DNA from: Chaetoderma sp. LZ-2023a
Lineage: Eukaryota > Mollusca > Caudofoveata > Chaetodermatida > Chaetodermatidae
Reading direction: 5' to 3'
NCBI GenBank assembly: GCA_034401795.1
Contig: CM067370.1
Span: 104,787,387 to 104,851,386, forward strand
Length of the DNA stretch: 64,000 nucleotides
Made by a program: the position numbers and the translations under genes. Shown piece after piece: positions 46,755 through 59,504 of the stretch. Within the stretch, counting starts at the first letter, position 1; every line of letters begins with the position of its first letter. The notes under the pieces are model-generated. The model was not told the origin of the DNA and did not search any database. It saw only the letters and a program-made list of their open reading frames with translations.

Positions 46755-49700
46755 GCCTCTCATAGAAGGGTGTTCGGAGATACACACCTACCTAACAACC
46801 ACAAGAAAAAACATTGAAAGGTGTGGGCACATAACTCGATATCCTGCATTCTGAGTTTCGTATGATTACATATAAATGTTAGAGCAATGTTAAGCGAATA
46901 ACTTATGTATACTTTGGTCAATTGAACCTATTCCCAATTCACAATGTGAGCCAGCGGTAAAGAATACGATGGACATATGCTGGATGAATAGACAGATGAG
47001 GTAGCAAAACAATTACCTCATATTAGTAACACACGATTCAACAGCTAGTGTGTATGGAATAAGTAATTTAAATTATTATTTCGCAGCCTCTTACTTAACC
47101 CATATTGGCGTGTGGGTGTCAGAATTACATTTGGCTCGGACTATTCAAAGGAGTCCTTCAAATGTCTGATTTTGTTTTGGTGTGAATGGTGGTATCATTG
47201 ACATGTCTAAACATGTGTATCACGACCGTATGAGTTGGTAGGGGGTGGGTGGAGGGGGTGGGTGGGGGGAGCTCATACACATGTAAATAGCACACTATTA
47301 AAAAATCCAAGAGGATGATATTTATTACTGAGAGATGTAGTGGATATAGGAGATGAATTCCAAGCGCATCTATAATTTTTATATTCCTCTCATGAAGGCT
47401 CCAGCCACACCCTCCTCTCATTATATATGTGTGCGGGCTGGGTGGGTGAGGGGGGAGTGGTGGGTGGGGGTAGGGTGGGGGTGCAACCAATCTTAGACAC
47501 GTTCCTCAAATACACACACCGACATCGCACTTCGGTTATGTGTATACAAATTATTTCTACCTTTGCATCTGCTTCACACGTCAGTTAAAAATTTGAATTT
47601 GAGAGCTGCTGTTAATTCTAATATCCCTTAGTGTGTCCACATTGGTGCACCCAGCCGCCCATAATTGCACATATATTCTATTCTACACACTAAGCAAGGC
47701 ATTAACGGAGCGTGAACCAGTATCACTTCAAAAATTCAAATAGCGTATGCCTATGTATCTTACCTTTACTCACAAAGATACATGCAACGTTTACAGACAA
47801 TAAAAAAGTCAATATGTCACATGTAACTGCCACTATAAATAGCGTTTGTATTGATGATTCCATTCGGCCTAGAAGCACTGCCATATTACTCTATAAACTT
47901 GTGTTAATGTCAAAACACCCGAACTTTAACTGCGCAGTTTGCTCTGAATATTCTAAAAATCTTGTTTAAAGTACTAATGTAAAGTTTATTCATTTTTCGC
48001 ATAGAAACGGGTAAAGGGTACAGCTGCCCCCGCTTCCCCCCCCCCCTGCCCAAAGGGCAACGGGGCAGCTGCCCCCGTGCTTCCAGCGCCCCTGCTTGGA
48101 GGATGAGTGTCCCATTGTTTATCTTTCTACGACATTGTGCATGGTCTTAAGATACGCATATACTGAGCTGATTTCCAAAACACAAAGAGTACATGATTAT
48201 TTTACTATATTTGGATTCTTTGTTCCAGGGTACTTTGAGCTGTTTGGAATAGAAGATATGAATGCTTACTGTATCACTGGGGCTGAATTCGCGAATGGTG
48301 CTTAAGTACAAAAAATGCGTAGATCTGGCATGAGTCTTTATTCACCTACATTAGATAAATACTTAGCCGCTTCTTCGTATATACAATATAATCGGGTCCT
48401 CTAAATATGTGGGTGTGGGTAGGTGGGTGTGTAAGTTAGGCACTCTTCGCGAATACGGACCACAATGATTAATTAATTGCACTAAGTGCACATGTATTTC
48501 TATTTCCCATTGTTTCAGTTTATCTTACTGCAGTGTATATGTACCGGTGCGTAATGTAGATGCTACTTATTACATGACGATATTTTCAATGGTCTGCTAA
48601 GCAGGCAAGCACGTTTATGAGATTAAGATTTCATCCACTTTAACACCAAGGCCAGTGGTTGTCTAGCTATATTAGATCTATTTCGCTCCCATAAAGCTCG
48701 GAATCATTAACAAGTGCATCACGGGCCTTGACGCTCAGCTTCCTGGTAAAGCTCTCGAGCCTACATGTATGACGTGTAGTAATTTCTAATGAGCTTTCAG
48801 CTTATTTGAGCGAAATAGCTGACGATAATTTAAAATGTACTGGCTGTTTTATCATTGGATCTAATAAGGAGACTATAATCATAATAATGCACTACAGGAC
48901 AGTGGATGGCCTAAACATGTCCCTGTACTGTTACGTGAAGCAGGAACGATACCGCACTTTAGATACACCTCACAGATTTAGCCTGAGATGTACATATACC
49001 CCAAGTTTGATGACTATAGGTGAAAGAGTTTTGAGAATACAGGCTGGGAACTTTATTTGGTGTTCAATGAACTGTAAAAAGTGTGTCGCCGTGGCCTACT
49101 GTTGATACATGACGCATCTGTATCGCAAGTTTTGTTATAGATGCATACGAATTATTGAAACTATAGCGAGGACATGAATTTTCAATGATGTTCAGTGAAC
49201 CGTGAAAAGTAGGTCAAACATACCGTTAGCTCACAATTCATCCATACACTAAGTTTGGTTACTGTATAAGGTGAAAGCATCTGCTGCCTGAATACTTTAC
49301 TTATGTTTCCAATTGGAAAATTGACTTTGAGATGTAATATCCCGAAATTAGGTCACACCAACATAGTTCTTATATGGGGTGTAGCGTATGGCCAAGAATA
49401 CCAACAGACCAGATCAAAATCAATAGCTCTACCTATGACAAAACGTACCATCGATGTCTTTCCTTATTGGGCTCCATACTTGAGAAGTGTTCAAAGGGGG
49501 TAACTTTGTTGTTTTTCATATAATCAACTTCAGTTTTGCAATGCAGGTGTTAGATAGCTACGTAAACATTTTGACCCTTTTGAGGTTTAATATAAATCAG
49601 TCCAGAAATACTAAGCGTGCCACCATGGTGGACTACTCACATACAGACGGACATACAGATGGGCAGACTTCCGGACGCCGGGTAGGGCGTAATCGCTATA

Positions 49701-49830
49701 GACCAGCTGACTGACAAGGCAGCTGAGATATAAGCCTTTAATTAAATGTTCTTAATCAAATATTGTAAAAGGCACAATTGTGCGAATAAATTCCTTGTCG
49801 AGACGAGCCCAGCAGAGCGACAACATACGT
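46755..49830. other. No gene recognised
   Basis: Intergenic. G-rich runs at 47238-47270 and 47440-47485 and a C-run at 48036-48048. A phrase CTGCCCC(CG)CTT is duplicated around 48021 and 48067. Open frames at 47712-47969, 48096-48305 and 48806-49105 show no domain or codon pattern that I can support. The stretch 49130-49740, with CCATGGTGGACTACTCACAT and GACGGACATACAGA, reads like the end of an old dispersed repeat. Confidence 0.4.
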
Positions 49831-49837
49831 CCTCTAA

Positions 49838-50130
49838 TTCACCTTTCCAGTTTATCCATCGATCATCTGACGTCATAATTAGATAAGTGACGTGTGTGAT
49901 GACGTCATAATCAATACGTCATGAATGATTCGATATAGTCCGTCTTTAACGCTTAAAATAGTCCGACACGTTGTGCGAATTGTATGTATTTACTATTTAA
50001 TAAACATTCCGTTGAATATTCAACAGCTTACATGTATAGTTTTCTGGAAATTGACAGTCAGGGAGTTCAGAGATCGATCGATTCCCATACGGACGTGGTG
50101 TGGGCGTGGTGGAGCTTAGATTGAAATGTC
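49838..50130. mobile_element. CRE-bearing MITE (family 2), copy 1
   Basis: About 300 bp with CACCTTTCCAGTTTATCCATC at one end, two to three TGACGTCA/TGACGTG sites (49869-49920), a TTGAATATTCAAC core, GATCGATCGATTCCCA, and GGAGCTTAG near the other end. The same modules recur at 52327, 55195, 55664 and 62590. Confidence 0.7.
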
Positions 50131-50387
50131 CATTGACAGTGACCGTGATGTCGCTAACGTTACCTTACCCGGAAGCGTGCACTCGTGACCATGCGCGTCT
50201 GCGACAATGTCATATTAAACGCACCTCTGCCGAACGCGGTTTTATTACTTAATAACCATTCTGTTGAATGATTTGAAACTAATTTGACTGGGCGTTGTTA
50301 CTGCTTTTCGGTCAGCGTAAGCGCTATTACTGACTCACTTTTCTCTGGACCTAATATTTCACCGCGCGTATCACCATCAGCTGACCA

Positions 50388-50625
50388 TTAACCCGTTAAC
50401 ACTCATATCAGCCAAAAACTGCTTCTGCAGTGGTCTTGAGAAATGTCCATTTGCAAACCAGGAGAAGACTATTTTTTAAAGCTTACGACTATGACTGGCT
50501 CGATTAACCGAGCCAGTCATTCCAGTGGTAGATTTTCCAAAATTGTCTAAGCTTATTTTACAAATGGACATTTTCCATGAGAAAATTATGATTTTCTTGA
50601 ACCAATTCGAGGGTTAAAGGGTTAA
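50388..50625. mobile_element. TTAA-flanked foldback MITE (family 1), copy 2
   Basis: TTAA at both ends (50388-50391, 50622-50625), CCCGTTAACAC start and GGGTTAAAGGG end. The central hairpin is around GACTGGCTCGATTAACCGAG. Confidence 0.85.
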
Positions 50626-51090
50626 GCGGTCAAAGGTCAATCGTCAACATCCGGGGTCAGTGAACCATGCATAATCACTTAATCGATGTATTCGCTGCAC
50701 GGTCAACAACAAAAAATATTGTATATTTTGTAAATAATTTGACTTAATGCCGTTGCTGCCATGGGCAGCAAAGGTATTCAGTTCAAGTTTTCAAAATATT
50801 TATCAGTTTTAGCATTTAACTAAATATCGGTGTAGAAATGAGATGAAGAGGTTGTAAGCAACTTCATTAGCCCACTCACGGGGAAAATGTGCTGTCAATG
50901 TTGAATTAGCAGACATTAAAATATGTAGGCCATATGAATCACTATTTGCTGATGATGTTCGCCCACAAAAATCACATGATGGCCATAATTATATACAAAA
51001 TTGTGCATAAATAGACACAATTTTGTGAATAAAACTCAGATGTGTCTTATAATATTGGTAGGCTAGAGCGCTGCATTATTTCAACATACA

Positions 51091-51583
51091 ATGACCAATA
51101 CTGCTATCAGAATGGCCTTTCGAGGTTTGTCTACAGCATCCATAGTTTCTTTGGGAGGGTTGGTGCTGGCTTCGCTAGGTTTCATAGTCGCCTTCAGTTC
51201 CCAATACTGGATACAGGACACTATCATAGATGGCGTGTATATTCCACATTACGGTCTCTGGACTCACACAATGGGGCACATTCCAGGTAAGCAATTTAAC
51301 ACTGTCGTGTCCAAAACAGCCAAAACCAATGTAGTGGTCTTGAGGAATGTCCATTTGCAGGTCAAGAGAAGACTATTTTTTAGAATTTACCACTAGAATG
51401 ACTGGCTCGGTTATCGAGCCAGTCATTACAGAGGTAAATTCTTAAAAATAATCTCCTCTTGGCCTGAAAATGGGCATTCAATAATCAAATATTTTGATTT
51501 TCTTAAACAAATTTAGTCATTAAAGGGTTAAAGCTTTTACTGCTGACGCTAAGTATCGCTTAGTGTTGTTTGTGAAAGTCCGT

Positions 51584-51624
<41 letters not shown>

Positions 51625-51836
51625 TAACGGCAGCATCGGACCACAAACGCCATTGCCAGCACCACCATTAGCATCACCACTACTACTAGCACAACCACAA
51701 TCACCACCAGCAGCAGCAGCGTCGCACGCCAATCACCCCCACCTCAATGATAATCGTCGTCGTCGACGTTGTCGTCATCATTCTCGTCATCACCAGCCCA
51801 ACCACAATCATCATCATCATCTTCATCATTATCATT

Positions 51837-51868
<32 letters not shown>

Positions 51869-54530
51869 CGTCGTCTTTTTCTGTAGTTTTTCTGTCTTTT
51901 GGAGTGTTGCAGCTTCGACATATACTTCGATAATACTTTCTAGGCTATTTTTTTAGCTATATTGTCTAAAATCTAAAATCTAAAATCTGAACTAGTCAAC
52001 AGAAGATTCCATTGTACGAGCGCCTCTGTTATTCACTATACGATCTCACCAGGATATACACATCCCACTTGACCTCCATTTTAACCACACCCTCTTGTTT
52101 GCTATCTTGTAGGTTGGTTTCAGGGGCTGCGAGCCGTGGAATGTTTTGCTCTGTTGTCTGCGCTGACCAGCGTCCTGCTGCTCGCCCTGTACATGTGTGC
52201 TGAAACCCTGTTCAAAAGTAAAACCGTGTTCTTATTGGCCAAAATTGCTGCTATCAATGCAGGTACATAAACGTTATTATCATCGATGGGTTAACTAACC
52301 AACTTACCACAGAACTATTAGGATGAATGGACTTTTCCAATTTATCCATTCATCATATGACATCATACGACGTCATAATGAACTACGCGACGTGTAGTAT
52401 GACGTCATAATCATTACACCACGAATGACTCGATTTAGTTCGTCTTAAACACTTATTAGTCCATCAGGTTGTATGAATTGTATGTCTACTATTTAATAAA
52501 TATTTTGAAACTAATTTGACATGGCGCTGTTGCTGCCACAGCTTATCTGTATAATTTTGTGGGAATTGATAGTTCAGGGATCGATCGATCCCAACACGAG
52601 CGAGATGTGAGTGGAGCTTAGCTTCAGATGGTGGGTGGGGGGGGGGGGGGGGGGCATAGCTAAAACTGGACATTAATTGCATATTCTTCTCACTTTGTTC
52701 GATAATTGGCATTAATTTTGGAAAAAATATACAGCTGAAAGTTGTTGCTGTCTGTGACACTAACAGCTTTCATCGACATCGTTTTCAAAATAACTACCAA
52801 TACAAATTCAAAACGGAAATACAAATTTTAAGTATTTTGCTGTATCAGCAAATGTGGCAACCCTTTTACCCTTGAAATTCCAGTGTCTCAATTTCAAGAC
52901 GACTATACATAGGCAGCAACACTACCCTGTCAAATTACTTTCAAAATATTCAATATAATTTTCGCTACATCATATTTAGAATTTGTTTATCATCCGTGAG
53001 GGTAAAATGGTTAATTCGCTGAATAGGGTTAACACTAAGCTTTGCTGTGTATTCAAGCATGGTATTTATTATTACCATCAACCACTAACAGATAGATCAT
53101 AAGCATACGTCATCCGCCTATATCCGGAGGCTATTCTAGATTAACGAGTCAAATATGCCATCCTGCACAGACAAAGAAGGAGAATGTGAAGTGATATGAC
53201 CACATAGAACATGCTATAGTTTTGGACGAGTATAATCGTCCGTCCGTCAGTCTGTCAGTCCTGTACGAACTCAGTTAGTCCCCCGTCCTTTTAATTCCGG
53301 AAGATTATTTTCAACTGAATCATACTGACACTGAATAGTGAATACTATGTAAGTAAAGAACATATTTTTTAATATTTTGACGATAACGTGTGATAATCTG
53401 TCAAATTAGATTCAAAATAAACATGTTATTTGGTCTGACGTTCTGAAATTATTAGATGTTTGCCAGACAAATAGTCCCATAAACTGAACTCATATATGAC
53501 CAATTCCTAGTTCGAATTCTCACTATCCCTGCTCTATAAAACACCCAAATGTGACGGGCGGAGAGGCTGAGAGTTTTATAGGGCAGAGAGTCCGAGACTT
53601 GGATCCATTTCAAGCTATGCCCCCGCCATTTCAAGATATGCCCCCACCCCCACCCACCCCCACCCCACCCCCATTTCAAGACATATATTGGAAATGTTTA
53701 CGAAATTATTTAAAACAAAAATCTCTTTTGAGAATGACCAGGATGTTAATAAACTGCGTCGGTATGGGCGTAGTTTAGCCTGCGTTGCTTGTATCGAATC
53801 AATAACTGATGTCATTTATTATAGCCGCTCCCGTTATCATTTGGATATTGGTCCTTGCGCCGATATCATTTGGTTATTGGTCCATGCGCCGATATCATCT
53901 TGATTTTTGTTCTTGCACCAATATCATCTGGATATTGGTCTTTGCACCAATATCATTTGGATATTGGTACTTGCGCCGTTATCGTTTGGTTATTGGTCCC
54001 TCACAGATCAGGCATGAACAATTCATTATTATGTAGGTGATATTCTGCTGAATATTCTGAAAATAATTCGATTAAGGCAGCAACAGCTCTCAATCAAATT
54101 AGTCTTAATATATCCAACAGTTTTTCAGTCAGTCAGGTTTGCCGTGCACATGATGGAGTACTTGAGTAGGCCCAACCAAACTGCCACCCACTCCCCAAGT
54201 TCAAAAAGTATTCTACGATTGTTTGATTGGGAACTGTACATAATATACCACGAAAACGTCTTCTTAAAGAACCGAAATCTATATATAGATAGAGATATAC
54301 GGCATACTATTATGGTGTAATTGAAATTAATTTGCGTTACAGGTGTGTGTTCAGGTGTGGGCGTAGTACTGTTCGCAACGACGACTACTCGGGCATATGG
54401 CGCCTATGAACCACAATTGCTCGGATGGTCTTATTGGATGAATCTCACTTCAAGTTTTCTATTGTTTATGTTTGGTATAATTCTTAGTTGTAGTAAACCT
54501 CGGCAATACGATTCACTCAGTAGTGCGTAA
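51091..54530 (+). CDS. Claudin/PMP22-like four-helix membrane protein (3 exons)
   Basis: Exons 51091-51286, 52113-52262 and 54343-54530 join in frame (both introns phase 1, both splitting a Gly codon). Donors are GTAAGC and GTACAT; acceptors are CTTGTAG and GTTACAG. The product is 177 residues. TM1 is about 16-38. The first extracellular loop has W40 and GLW (55-57), the claudin/PMP22 signature, but lacks the two Cys that normally follow. TM2 is about 74-98, TM3 about 103-127 and TM4 about 143-165. The short tail is KPRQYDSLSSA with no PDZ motif. Such proteins act in cell junctions or myelin-like membranes; the missing Cys pair makes the exact role uncertain. The start at 51091 is the first in-frame ATG after upstream AT-rich DNA; a second ATG is at codon 8. 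An upstream noncoding exon is possible. Introns carry MITEs of both families. Confidence 0.87.
51296..51531. mobile_element. TTAA-flanked foldback MITE (family 1), copy 3, in claudin-like intron 1
   Basis: TTAA at 51296-51299 and 51528-51531, ATTAAAGGG right end, and core GACTGGCTCGGTTATCGAGC. It begins only 9 bp after the exon 1 donor. Confidence 0.85.
51580..51880. repeat. Triplet-repeat cluster (CCG, CAC, CAT) in intron 1
   Basis: About ten CCG units (51591-51622) are followed by CAC/CAG-type triplets and then CAT/TCA arrays (about 51750-51870). The His-rich and Ile-rich frames are artefacts. Confidence 0.92.
52327..52675. mobile_element. CRE-bearing MITE (family 2), copy 2, in claudin-like intron 2
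   Basis: Ends TGGACTTTTCCAATTTATCC and AAAACTGGACATTAA. It carries ATGACATCAT, CGACGTCA and ATGACGTCATAATCA (52355-52415), GAAACTAATTTGACATGG, GATCGATCGATCCCA and a poly-G run. Confidence 0.75.
53831..54000. repeat. 29 bp minisatellite, six copies, intron 2
   Basis: Units of the form CCGATATCATTTGGATATTG followed by GTCCTTGCG, about six copies with variants at GCC/CCA. Located in intron 2 of the claudin-like gene. Confidence 0.92.
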
Positions 54531-54534
54531 TTGA

Positions 54535-54540
54535 AATAAA
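54535..54540 (+). terminator. AATAAA polyadenylation signal candidate
   Basis: AATAAA starts four bases after the stop codon of the claudin-like gene. If used, the 3' UTR would be only about 20-30 bases. Confidence 0.4.
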
Positions 54541-54675
54541 TATCACAGACTATTCGTTGAACGTAGTGTACGCGGACCTCGGTGACATTTATAAACGCGA
54601 CTCGTTGAAGTTCAACTTCATAAACAGGACACCTGTAGCCTCTCGTAAGCATGACGTGACGACTATCATATACAG

Positions 54676-54997
54676 GACTCGCTAAGTTTACCTGGCACGA
54701 GGGGTGCAGAATGCGGAACGCGGAACGGAAAGCGGCTATGCGGAATGCGGGTAACATATCGCGTGTACCATTTACCTGGATGCTCTATTCCGCAACGGAA
54801 TCTTTTCCGTCCGGGAAAATCGCTACACCAAGCGATTTTCTTTCCGCATCCCGCCGTTTCGCGTTCCACATACCGCTTACCGCGTGCAGGTAAATGGATG
54901 AAGAAAAATAGTAACGAGCGATCTGAAGTATATTCCGCGTTCCGTTTCTGCATTCCGCATTCCGCACCCCGCGTGCCAAGTAAACGCAGCTTTAGGT
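54676..54997. mobile_element. Foldback MITE with GCGGAATGCGG arms
   Basis: Inverted repeats begin with a form of GCGTTTACTTGGCACGCGGG at both ends (left: AAGTTTACCTGGCACGAGGG; right complement: GCGTTTACTTGGCACGCGGG). They continue into GTGCGGAATGCGGAA. A second inner inverted pair (CGGGAAAATCGCT / AGCGATTTTCTTTCCG) lies in the middle. About 320 bp, no coding meaning. Confidence 0.8.
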
Positions 54998-55194
54998 TGT
55001 TAAGCAACCATCACTGCGTGGCCCTAAATGGCATAACCCACTATAGGGAGTGGTTTGCATCAAGGGACGACTTTCTTTAGTAAGTGCTTTGGCGCTCAAG
55101 AAAGTACTCGGTTAACGCAGATGCGCCATTATGCGGTGTTCCAAGAATATCCATCACCAGAAGCTGGCATCTTAAAATATTAATTGTGTGATCA

Positions 55195-55541
55195 ATGGGC
55201 CTTTCCATTTTAGCTATGCCCCGCCCATCTCTAGCTAAGCTCCACCAACACCTCGCTCGTGTTGGGATCGATCGATCTCTGAACTCTCTGACTATCTATT
55301 TCCAAAGAATTATACAGGTAAGCTATGGCATCAACAGCGTCCAGTTAAATTAGTTTCAAAATATTCAACAGCATGTTTATTAAATAGCAGAGACATACAA
55401 TTCGTACAAATATTAAGAGTTAAAGACTGGCCAAATAGAATCATTTATGACGTAATAATTATGACGTCATCATACACGCCACTTAGCTGATTATGACGTC
55501 ATATGACGTACGGCGATAGATGGATACGCTGGAAAGGTTAA
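55195..55541. mobile_element. CRE-bearing MITE (family 2), copy 3
   Basis: Starts TGGGCCTTTCCATTTTAGCT and ends CGCTGGAAAGGTTAATT. Contains GATCGATCGATCT, AAATTAGTTTCAAAATATTC and TGACGTCA sites at about 55460 and 55494. Confidence 0.78.
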
Positions 55542-55663
55542 TTATTATCTAAATTAATGATTATTTAATGTGTAGCCGACATTTTAAAGGCAATAAATGT
55601 ATATGTTTAAAATTAAAACAGTAAAACGCGTCTTGTGTAAAACTCATGACATGTGACAATGAT

Positions 55664-56021
55664 AATGGACCTTTCCAGTGTTAGCTATACCCCACCCATC
55701 TCTAGCTAAGCTCCACCCACATTCCCGCTCGTGTTGCGATCGATCGATCCATGAACATCATGACTATCAATTTCCAGAAAACTATACAGGTAAGCTGTTG
55801 AATATTGTGATATTACTTTTGACAGAGTTCTGTTGCTGCCTATGGCCTATTAGTTTCAAAATATTGAACATCTTTATTAAATAATAAAGCCATACAATTC
55901 GTACAATATTAACGCTTAGTCCGTCACCAATTATACGTTCGTGACGTACTTATCTACGTTATTCACGACGCACTTGATTATGACGTCATATGATGGATTG
56001 AGAAACTGGAACGGTCCATTC
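55664..56021. mobile_element. CRE-bearing MITE (family 2), copy 4
   Basis: Starts ATGGACCTTTCCAGTGTTAG and ends GAAACTGGAACGGTCCATT, giving a clear imperfect inverted repeat (TGGACCTTTCCAGT). Same internal modules as copy 3; TGACGTCATATGATGG near the right end. Confidence 0.8.
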
Positions 56022-56152
56022 CGATTTCTCTCGCCAACGCCATCCTCGATTCATATCCTGCAACTCACCGTCCACAAAGCCATTTGAGTTTCGCTGCACA
56101 TATAATACAAATTCTACTGTTACCATATTCCAGGGCACATTCGTACAAACAA

Positions 56153-56154
<2 letters not shown>

Positions 56155-56235
<81 letters not shown>

Positions 56236-56236
56236 C
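56155..56236. repeat. (CTA)n microsatellite
   Basis: About 27 uninterrupted CTA units. Poly-Thr, poly-Ser and poly-Val frames across it are artefacts. Confidence 0.97.
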
Positions 56237-56870
56237 ACGCTGCTCTCGCCGCCACTGCCACCGCAGCTGCTGACTGATGTTTGCTGCTTCTTCAGTTGCA
56301 AGAATTGTTGAGCGTGCTAGATCTGCCGCTACTGCCACCGCAACATCACCAGTGTAGCGCGGATCGGCCGGACGGGTACAGTCCGTCCCAGCTTGGCTGG
56401 GTACGGAACGACCACTCCGGGTACGTTCCAAGTTCCCCGGGGGGAGGATAGTATGCGTGTATAAAGCCCTAAGGGAGAGGTTTCTATGAAATCCGTGAGA
56501 TTTCGTAGCGCGCATGCGCACGTGCCAGAGCTTCCCTGACAACACGTGTCAGCGTTGGGAGAGAATGCATACTAAAGTGTGCCGAGTCGGTACACATAAT
56601 TTCCTTAAATTTACCTATTCTCGTCGTTCTTGACCGGAATGAGACGAGGATTCCAAAACTATTTACCTTTTTAAAATCGGACCAGAAATTGCCGAATTAT
56701 CCGTAATTAGCCCATTGAAATTATTTTCAAAATATTAGCGGGACGTCATAATCGCGTGTATGTACTGAATGAATGGGGAGGATGTCTATCATGTGATAGC
56801 GACCTCACCCTCCCTAGCTGCACGCTGATTGGCTATAGATCGCCCACTGATTTGTTGGGCGTCCTGCCTC

Positions 56871-56894
56871 TGACGTCACGAGTAGTATAAAAGG
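56871..56894 (+). promoter_or_regulatory. Element D core promoter (CRE and TATA)
   Basis: TGACGTCACGAGTAGTATAA at 56871-56890 followed by AAGG completes TATAAAAGG (56886-56894). It matches copy B over 23 of 24 positions although the surroundings are strongly diverged. ATTGG (inverted CCAAT) is ~42 bp upstream. The downstream GA-repeat (56935-56945) may lie in the leader. Confidence 0.7.
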
Positions 56895-59504
56895 GGCGAG
56901 AAAAATCCAAGATTCGAGACCACACTTCGGCGAGAGAGAGAGAGAGCCGGTGGTAGGTTGTGTGGCCAGAGCAGTGCTAGACGTGGGCAACTGCTTACTG
57001 ACTGTGGTATCCTACACCGCAGCCGTGCCTTTCAGAATTCAGTTTTCATTCTCTGGACAGCAATCGAACATCCGCAATCACGATTTTTGTAAGCCCTCGG
57101 ACGGCCATCCGGGGGCAACCAATTGAATAGAAGACTCCCTCACCACGAACACCTAGAGGCGGCTTCCTGCGGATGGGCCTCGCGGCCCATATGTAATCTC
57201 TTCAGTATGTAGAACAAGTGGTGATTCTTGGTGGACAACTCGTCAGATCGCCCGACCCATGCAGAAAAGGGGTATTCAAACTTCCCCGCAGCATGTTGTG
57301 TGTTTAATTAACTTTTAGGCCACAGTCTGGTGGGACTCCGCCTGGTACACCGCAAGAGCTATGCGATGTATCATGTACCCAGTAATGTACATGCATTGTT
57401 TAATTATAAATTACAACTGTAGCCCTTCATGTTACGAGCAACTTTCAAACTTCTGTTACCGGACAGACACTTTTTAAACATTCCGCTTAAATTATTGTAT
57501 TAGCTATTATGACTATCTAGTGGACATCCAACTACAGCCATTCCTCTTCATCGTCTTTGAGAGTGAGCCGCATCAGCAGTTCACCTGCGGAGATTTCCTA
57601 GCAACTTCAGGATTGTGCCATCTCGCGTTCCTCATCTGTAACGCAGCAAGTGCAGTGATTTATGAACCTTTTCCGTACCGATGACTAATAGGTACTAATT
57701 TAGCTATTGTATTCATCATTTCTTTACAGGTACTGATGACTAATAGGTGCCGCCCCGGTCGTCTGAGACCGCGTTTTATAATTTGTATTTTTATGTAAAT
57801 ATTATCCTTGCTTTTATGTGCTTATGACTAATGGGCACCGCAAGGTTCTATGACCTGATTGACTGTCACTACTGTAATAGTTAGTTATGCATATGGCAAG
57901 CAGCCATCCTAGTTACTTGCTTTGTTTATTTTATATAACACTCTAGGACCGCAGTACGCTAGGCTATGCTATACAGCAACATTAAATCCGCATCACTTCC
58001 CCCCCCCCCGCATCAATTTTACACTGAGGTCACTGTTCCCGTTCACATTACGCGAACCTGACATGTGATCGACTAAACCTGGCTATTCTAGCTCGATATG
58101 ATAGGTTTTAAGTAGTTAGGGACAACCACTCCGTAAGAGACATTTGTGTAAGCCTCTTTTCAGGATGTAGCAGATATGTAACACCGCACAACGGCTAGAT
58201 TGTGTAAAATTGGCCAAATACCTTAGGGCCTCTTATTATATTGAGTGATTTCTCTTTCTACGCTCCTCCAGTTGCAAGGCTTATAAATTGTCTGGAACTC
58301 CCATCGACACGTTGGCATGATCCGACTTGAGAAACTATTGGGGTTTCCGAGCGGTGAAGACCAAAGTACCGATTTCACATACACTCCCTCTGTATCTACA
58401 GATACTAGTTAGCATAGATAACCCTCCCAAAGTGGGAAGCGCCGCGAAAAGATATTGTGTAAAACCAGCCAGCAGTGCATCTCTGGGCATTCTGAAGCTT
58501 AACCTAACGACAGGCAAACGTTAGTTCCCCGGAGCCTTATCTAGAAATGATCCGTCGCCGACACACGGGTGATGGATGAGACGTAGATCTCCATCTAACT
58601 CCGTACATTGAGTGGGTGCAGTCTTTGAACCCACGATGCCCTCACGGGAAGGTCGCTAGAGATGGATATCTGCCTCTTACTCCCTGCCATAAAATCTGTG
58701 TGTGCTTTTCAAACTGCTTATGTAAATGGTGACTTTTCCTAGTGATGGTGTATGTGGTTGCGGTGTGATATGTAACTAAATCGTTATGTGATTCTGAAGC
58801 TGTCACTCTATAACATGTTCGCATGCTTCCTTTCTGAGGGAGATGCTCTGTAGGGTGACCTTCGGGAAACCGAGCATCTTCGCCAGTTAGACTCATATGT
58901 CAAAAGATAGGTAGAAATCCATGCCACTCGCGGCCAAAGCTTGAAAGCAAATCTAACAACTAAATGGTAGGTTAGAGTTTAGCAGAAGGACCACATAAAT
59001 AAAGCGCCAACTACCAATGCAGTATTTTGGACCTACATAAGATGACGACGTTTGAATTCTTCGGAAATCATCCGCCCCATCGTCACGTAATACAGCGTGC
59101 ATCACATTAATTATAATTTCACTATGTTGACTCACACTACACTTAGCTTGTGTTTGGACAAGTGGCCTTTTTTGCAGCTCTCTTCCTCCGCTTCGGCGTT
59201 GAAGGAATTTTCCTGTGACGGAGGCCCACGCAAGGCACTTTCCTCTCACAACAATATTTTTGATAGGGGTATAATGGTTTATATTAAACTACATAAGTAG
59301 CCTCGTTAGGACGCTCCCTTGCAGGGATACCTCACTGATATATACGGATCGGTGAGGTACCTCTGACGAATCCACGTTATCAAGACACCAACTTAGTTCT
59401 ATGTACTGTATATTTTCTCTCGTCTACTAGCAAACGAGTACCATTGTTTGGATAGTATATATATTTTTAGATTAATTATCATGTCCAGACTCCTAAATTG
59501 AGTT

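Noticed and set aside
48806..49105. 99-residue Cys-containing frame as a small gene
   Set aside because: No splice partner, domain or repeat support; flanking sequence looks like an old dispersed repeat.
54745..55080. 111-residue frame in the foldback element
   Set aside because: Coincides with the inverted repeats of a MITE and has counterparts on the other strand.
56120..56545. 141-residue frame with a long Ser run
   Set aside because: Driven by the (CTA)n tract and crossing into the start of long element D; no domain.
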